A stretch of DNA of 5,956 nucleotides from Pseudomonadota bacterium (lineage in GTDB: Bacteria; Pseudomonadota; Gammaproteobacteria; Xanthomonadales; Xanthomonadaceae): positions 1 through 5,956 of the forward strand of contig JAFAFF010000339.1 in NCBI GenBank assembly GCA_023423605.1, read 5' to 3'. Shown here piece after piece: positions 4,548-5,956 of this stretch. Position numbers and translations under genes: made by a program. Each line of letters starts with the position of its first letter. Position 1 is the first letter of the stretch. The notes under the pieces are model-generated. The model searched no databases and was not told where the DNA came from. It was given only the letters and a program-made list of their open reading frames with translations.

Positions 4548-5956
4548 TTACTCCACTGTCGCTGGCAGCAGCTTTTCCGGTTCGGCGAAGGTTTCCACCA
4601 CCAGTTCGTTGTCGCGTACGTCGATGGTGACCTTGCCGCCATCGATCAGCTTGCCGAACAGCAGTTCGTCGGCCAGCGGACGCTTGACGCGGTCCTGGAT
4701 GACGCGGGCCATCGGCCGGGCACCCATCAGCGGATCGAAGCCGTGCTGGGCCAGCCAGTCGCGCGCGGTTGGCGTGGCCGACAGGCTGACGTGCTTTTCC
4801 TGCAGCAGCATTTCCAGTTCGATGATGAACTTGTCCACCACGCGCAGGATGTGTTCGAAGCCCAGCGGCTGGAACTGCACCACCGCATCCAGGCGGTTGC
4901 GGAACTCCGGGGTGAAGCTGCGGCGGATGGTCTCCATCGCGTCGGTGGCATGGTCCTGCTTGGTGAAACCGATCGAACGGCGCGACGCCTGGGTGGCACC
5001 GGCATTGGTGGTCATCACCAGCACCACGTTCTTGAAATTGGCCTCGCGGCCATTGGTGTCGGTCAGCACGCCACGGTCCATCACCTGCAACAGGATGTTG
5101 AAGATGTCCGGGTGCGCCTTTTCGATCTCGTCCAGCAACAGCACGCAGTGCGGTGTCTTGACGATCTTTTCGGTCAGCAGGCCGCCCTGGTCGAAGCCGA
5201 CATAGCCCGGAGGTGCACCGATCAGGCGGCTGATCGAATGCGCCTCCATGTATTCGGACATGTCGAAACGCACCAGTTCGATGCCCAACTGCAGCGCCAG
5301 CTGCTTGGTCACCTCGGTCTTGCCGACGCCGGTGGGGCCGGCGAACAGGAAGTTGCCGATCGGCTTTTCCGGATTGGCCAGCCCGGACCGCGCCAGCTTG
5401 ATCGCCGAGGACAGCGTCTCGATGGCCGGATCCTGGCCGAAGATCACCATCTTCAGGTTGCGCTCCAGGTGCTGCAGCACATCCTTGTCGGTAGCGCTGA
5501 CCTGCTTGGCCGGAATGCGCGCCATGCGCGCCACGATCGACTCGATCTCCTCGATGTCGATCAGCTCCTTGCGCTCGCCTTCGGGCAGCAGGCGCTGGCG
5601 GGCACCGGCCTCGTCGATCACGTCGATGGCCTTGTCGGGCAGCAGACGGTCGCCGATGTGCTTCACCGACAGGTCCACCGCCGCCTGCAGCGCGTCGTCG
5701 GCGTAGGTCACGCCGTGGTGCGCTTCATACTTGCCCTTCAGGCCCTGCAGGATCTCGTAGGTTTCGCCCACGGTCGGTTCCACGATGTCGATCTTCTGGA
5801 AGCGGCGCGCCAATGCGCGATCCTTCTCGAAGATGCCGCGGTATTCCTGGAACGTGGTCGAACCGATGCAGCGCAGCTCGCCCGAGGCCAATGCCGGCTT
5901 GATCAGGTTGGATGCGTCCATGGTGCCGCCCGATGCCGAGCCGGCACCGATGATGG
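4548..5956 (-). CDS. clpA: ATP-dependent Clp protease ATP-binding subunit ClpA (N-terminal part outside window)
   Basis: AAA+ unfoldase that feeds substrates into ClpP and, with the adaptor ClpS, degrades N-degron proteins. The frame is open to the right edge; about 469 residues are visible of the usual ~760. Counting from the internal Met at 5921, the visible part starts 12 residues earlier with 'IIGAGSASGG', just after the D1 Walker B. D1 parts seen: 'GSTT' (20-23), the Arg-finger region 'DRALARRFQ' (34-42) and 'LPDKAIDVIDEAGAR' (94-108). D2 is complete: Walker A GPTGVGKT (195-202), pore-loop region 'GAPPGYVGFDQGG' (235-247), Walker B LLLDE (261-265), sensor 1 N306, Arg finger in 'FTPEFRNRLD' (336-345) and sensor 2 GARPMAR (400-406). 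'IGF' (317-319) fits the ClpP-docking loop, so it should pair with ClpP. The N-domain, where ClpS binds, is off the window. The gene ends TAA at 4550-4548, convergent with infA. Confidence 0.97.
   Translation of the reverse strand, partial: IIGAGSASGGTMDASNLIKPALASGELRCIGSTTFQEYRGIFEKDRALARRFQKIDIVEPTVGETYEILQGLKGKYEAHHGVTYADDALQAAVDLSVKHIGDRLLPDKAIDVIDEAGARQRLLPEGERKELIDIEEIESIVARMARIPAKQVSATDKDVLQHLERNLKMVIFGQDPAIETLSSAIKLARSGLANPEKPIGNFLFAGPTGVGKTEVTKQLALQLGIELVRFDMSEYMEAHSISRLIGAPPGYVGFDQGGLLTEKIVKTPHCVLLLDEIEKAHPDIFNILLQVMDRGVLTDTNGREANFKNVVLVMTTNAGATQASRRSIGFTKQDHATDAMETIRRSFTPEFRNRLDAVVQFQPLGFEHILRVVDKFIIELEMLLQEKHVSLSATPTARDWLAQHGFDPLMGARPMARVIQDRVKRPLADELLFGKLIDGGKVTIDVRDNELVVETFAEPEKLLPATVE

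Noticed and set aside
4325..4642. Short - strand open frame with repeated VPSWW, spanning the tandem repeat and the clpA end
   Set aside because: The repeat pattern comes only from the 15-bp DNA unit being a multiple of three. The frame overlaps clpA out of frame and the infA terminator.
4417..5205. + strand open frame of 262 codons with repeated VPTSS, antisense to clpA
   Set aside because: It is mostly the Ser-rich complement of clpA and starts in the repeat cassette; no ribosome site or promoter is visible.

Overview
The window looks like chromosome of a GC-rich gammaproteobacterium of the Xanthomonadaceae, most likely Stenotrophomonas or a close relative. This is inferred from about 65-68% GC in the housekeeping genes, from protein sequences close to but distinct from the E. 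coli orthologues, and from a FemAB-like (DUF482) gene translationally coupled to aat. The genus was not confirmed by any search.

Layout, left to right. (1) 3' end of trxB (thioredoxin reductase), + strand, cut by the left edge. (2) A short convergent gap of 58 bases with two hairpins. (3) An exported N-acetylmuramoyl-L-alanine amidase on the - strand, convergent with trxB, with clearly lower GC than its neighbours. (4) A 220-base divergent intergenic region with inverted and direct repeats. (5) On the + strand, a FemAB-like GNAT-fold protein overlapping aat (leucyl/phenylalanyl-tRNA-protein transferase) by 4 bases, then infA (IF-1) with its own strong sigma70-type promoter and a classic intrinsic terminator. 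(6) A 203-base convergent gap with the terminator, a G-rich stretch, a hairpin, a 15-bp tandem repeat (about 4.4 units) and two overlapping hairpins. (7) clpA on the - strand, running off the right edge with its N-terminal part missing; clpS is expected just beyond, but is not visible.

The backbone trxB ... aat-infA / clpA, with the same relative orientations, matches the E. coli region trxB-cydD-cydC-aat-infA-(serW)-clpA-clpS from general knowledge. Here the cydDC position holds the amidase and the FemAB-like gene instead. Functionally, aat and clpA belong to one pathway: Aat adds Leu/Phe to proteins with N-terminal Lys/Arg, ClpS recognises these N-degrons, and ClpAP degrades the substrates. 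The amidase and the FemAB-like protein are plausibly linked to the cell wall, but nothing in the sequence ties them together.

I see no mobile element, CRISPR array, tRNA, rRNA or convincing new multi-gene system. The least ordinary parts are the amidase (deviant composition, unusual domain layout) and the repeat cassette between infA and clpA.
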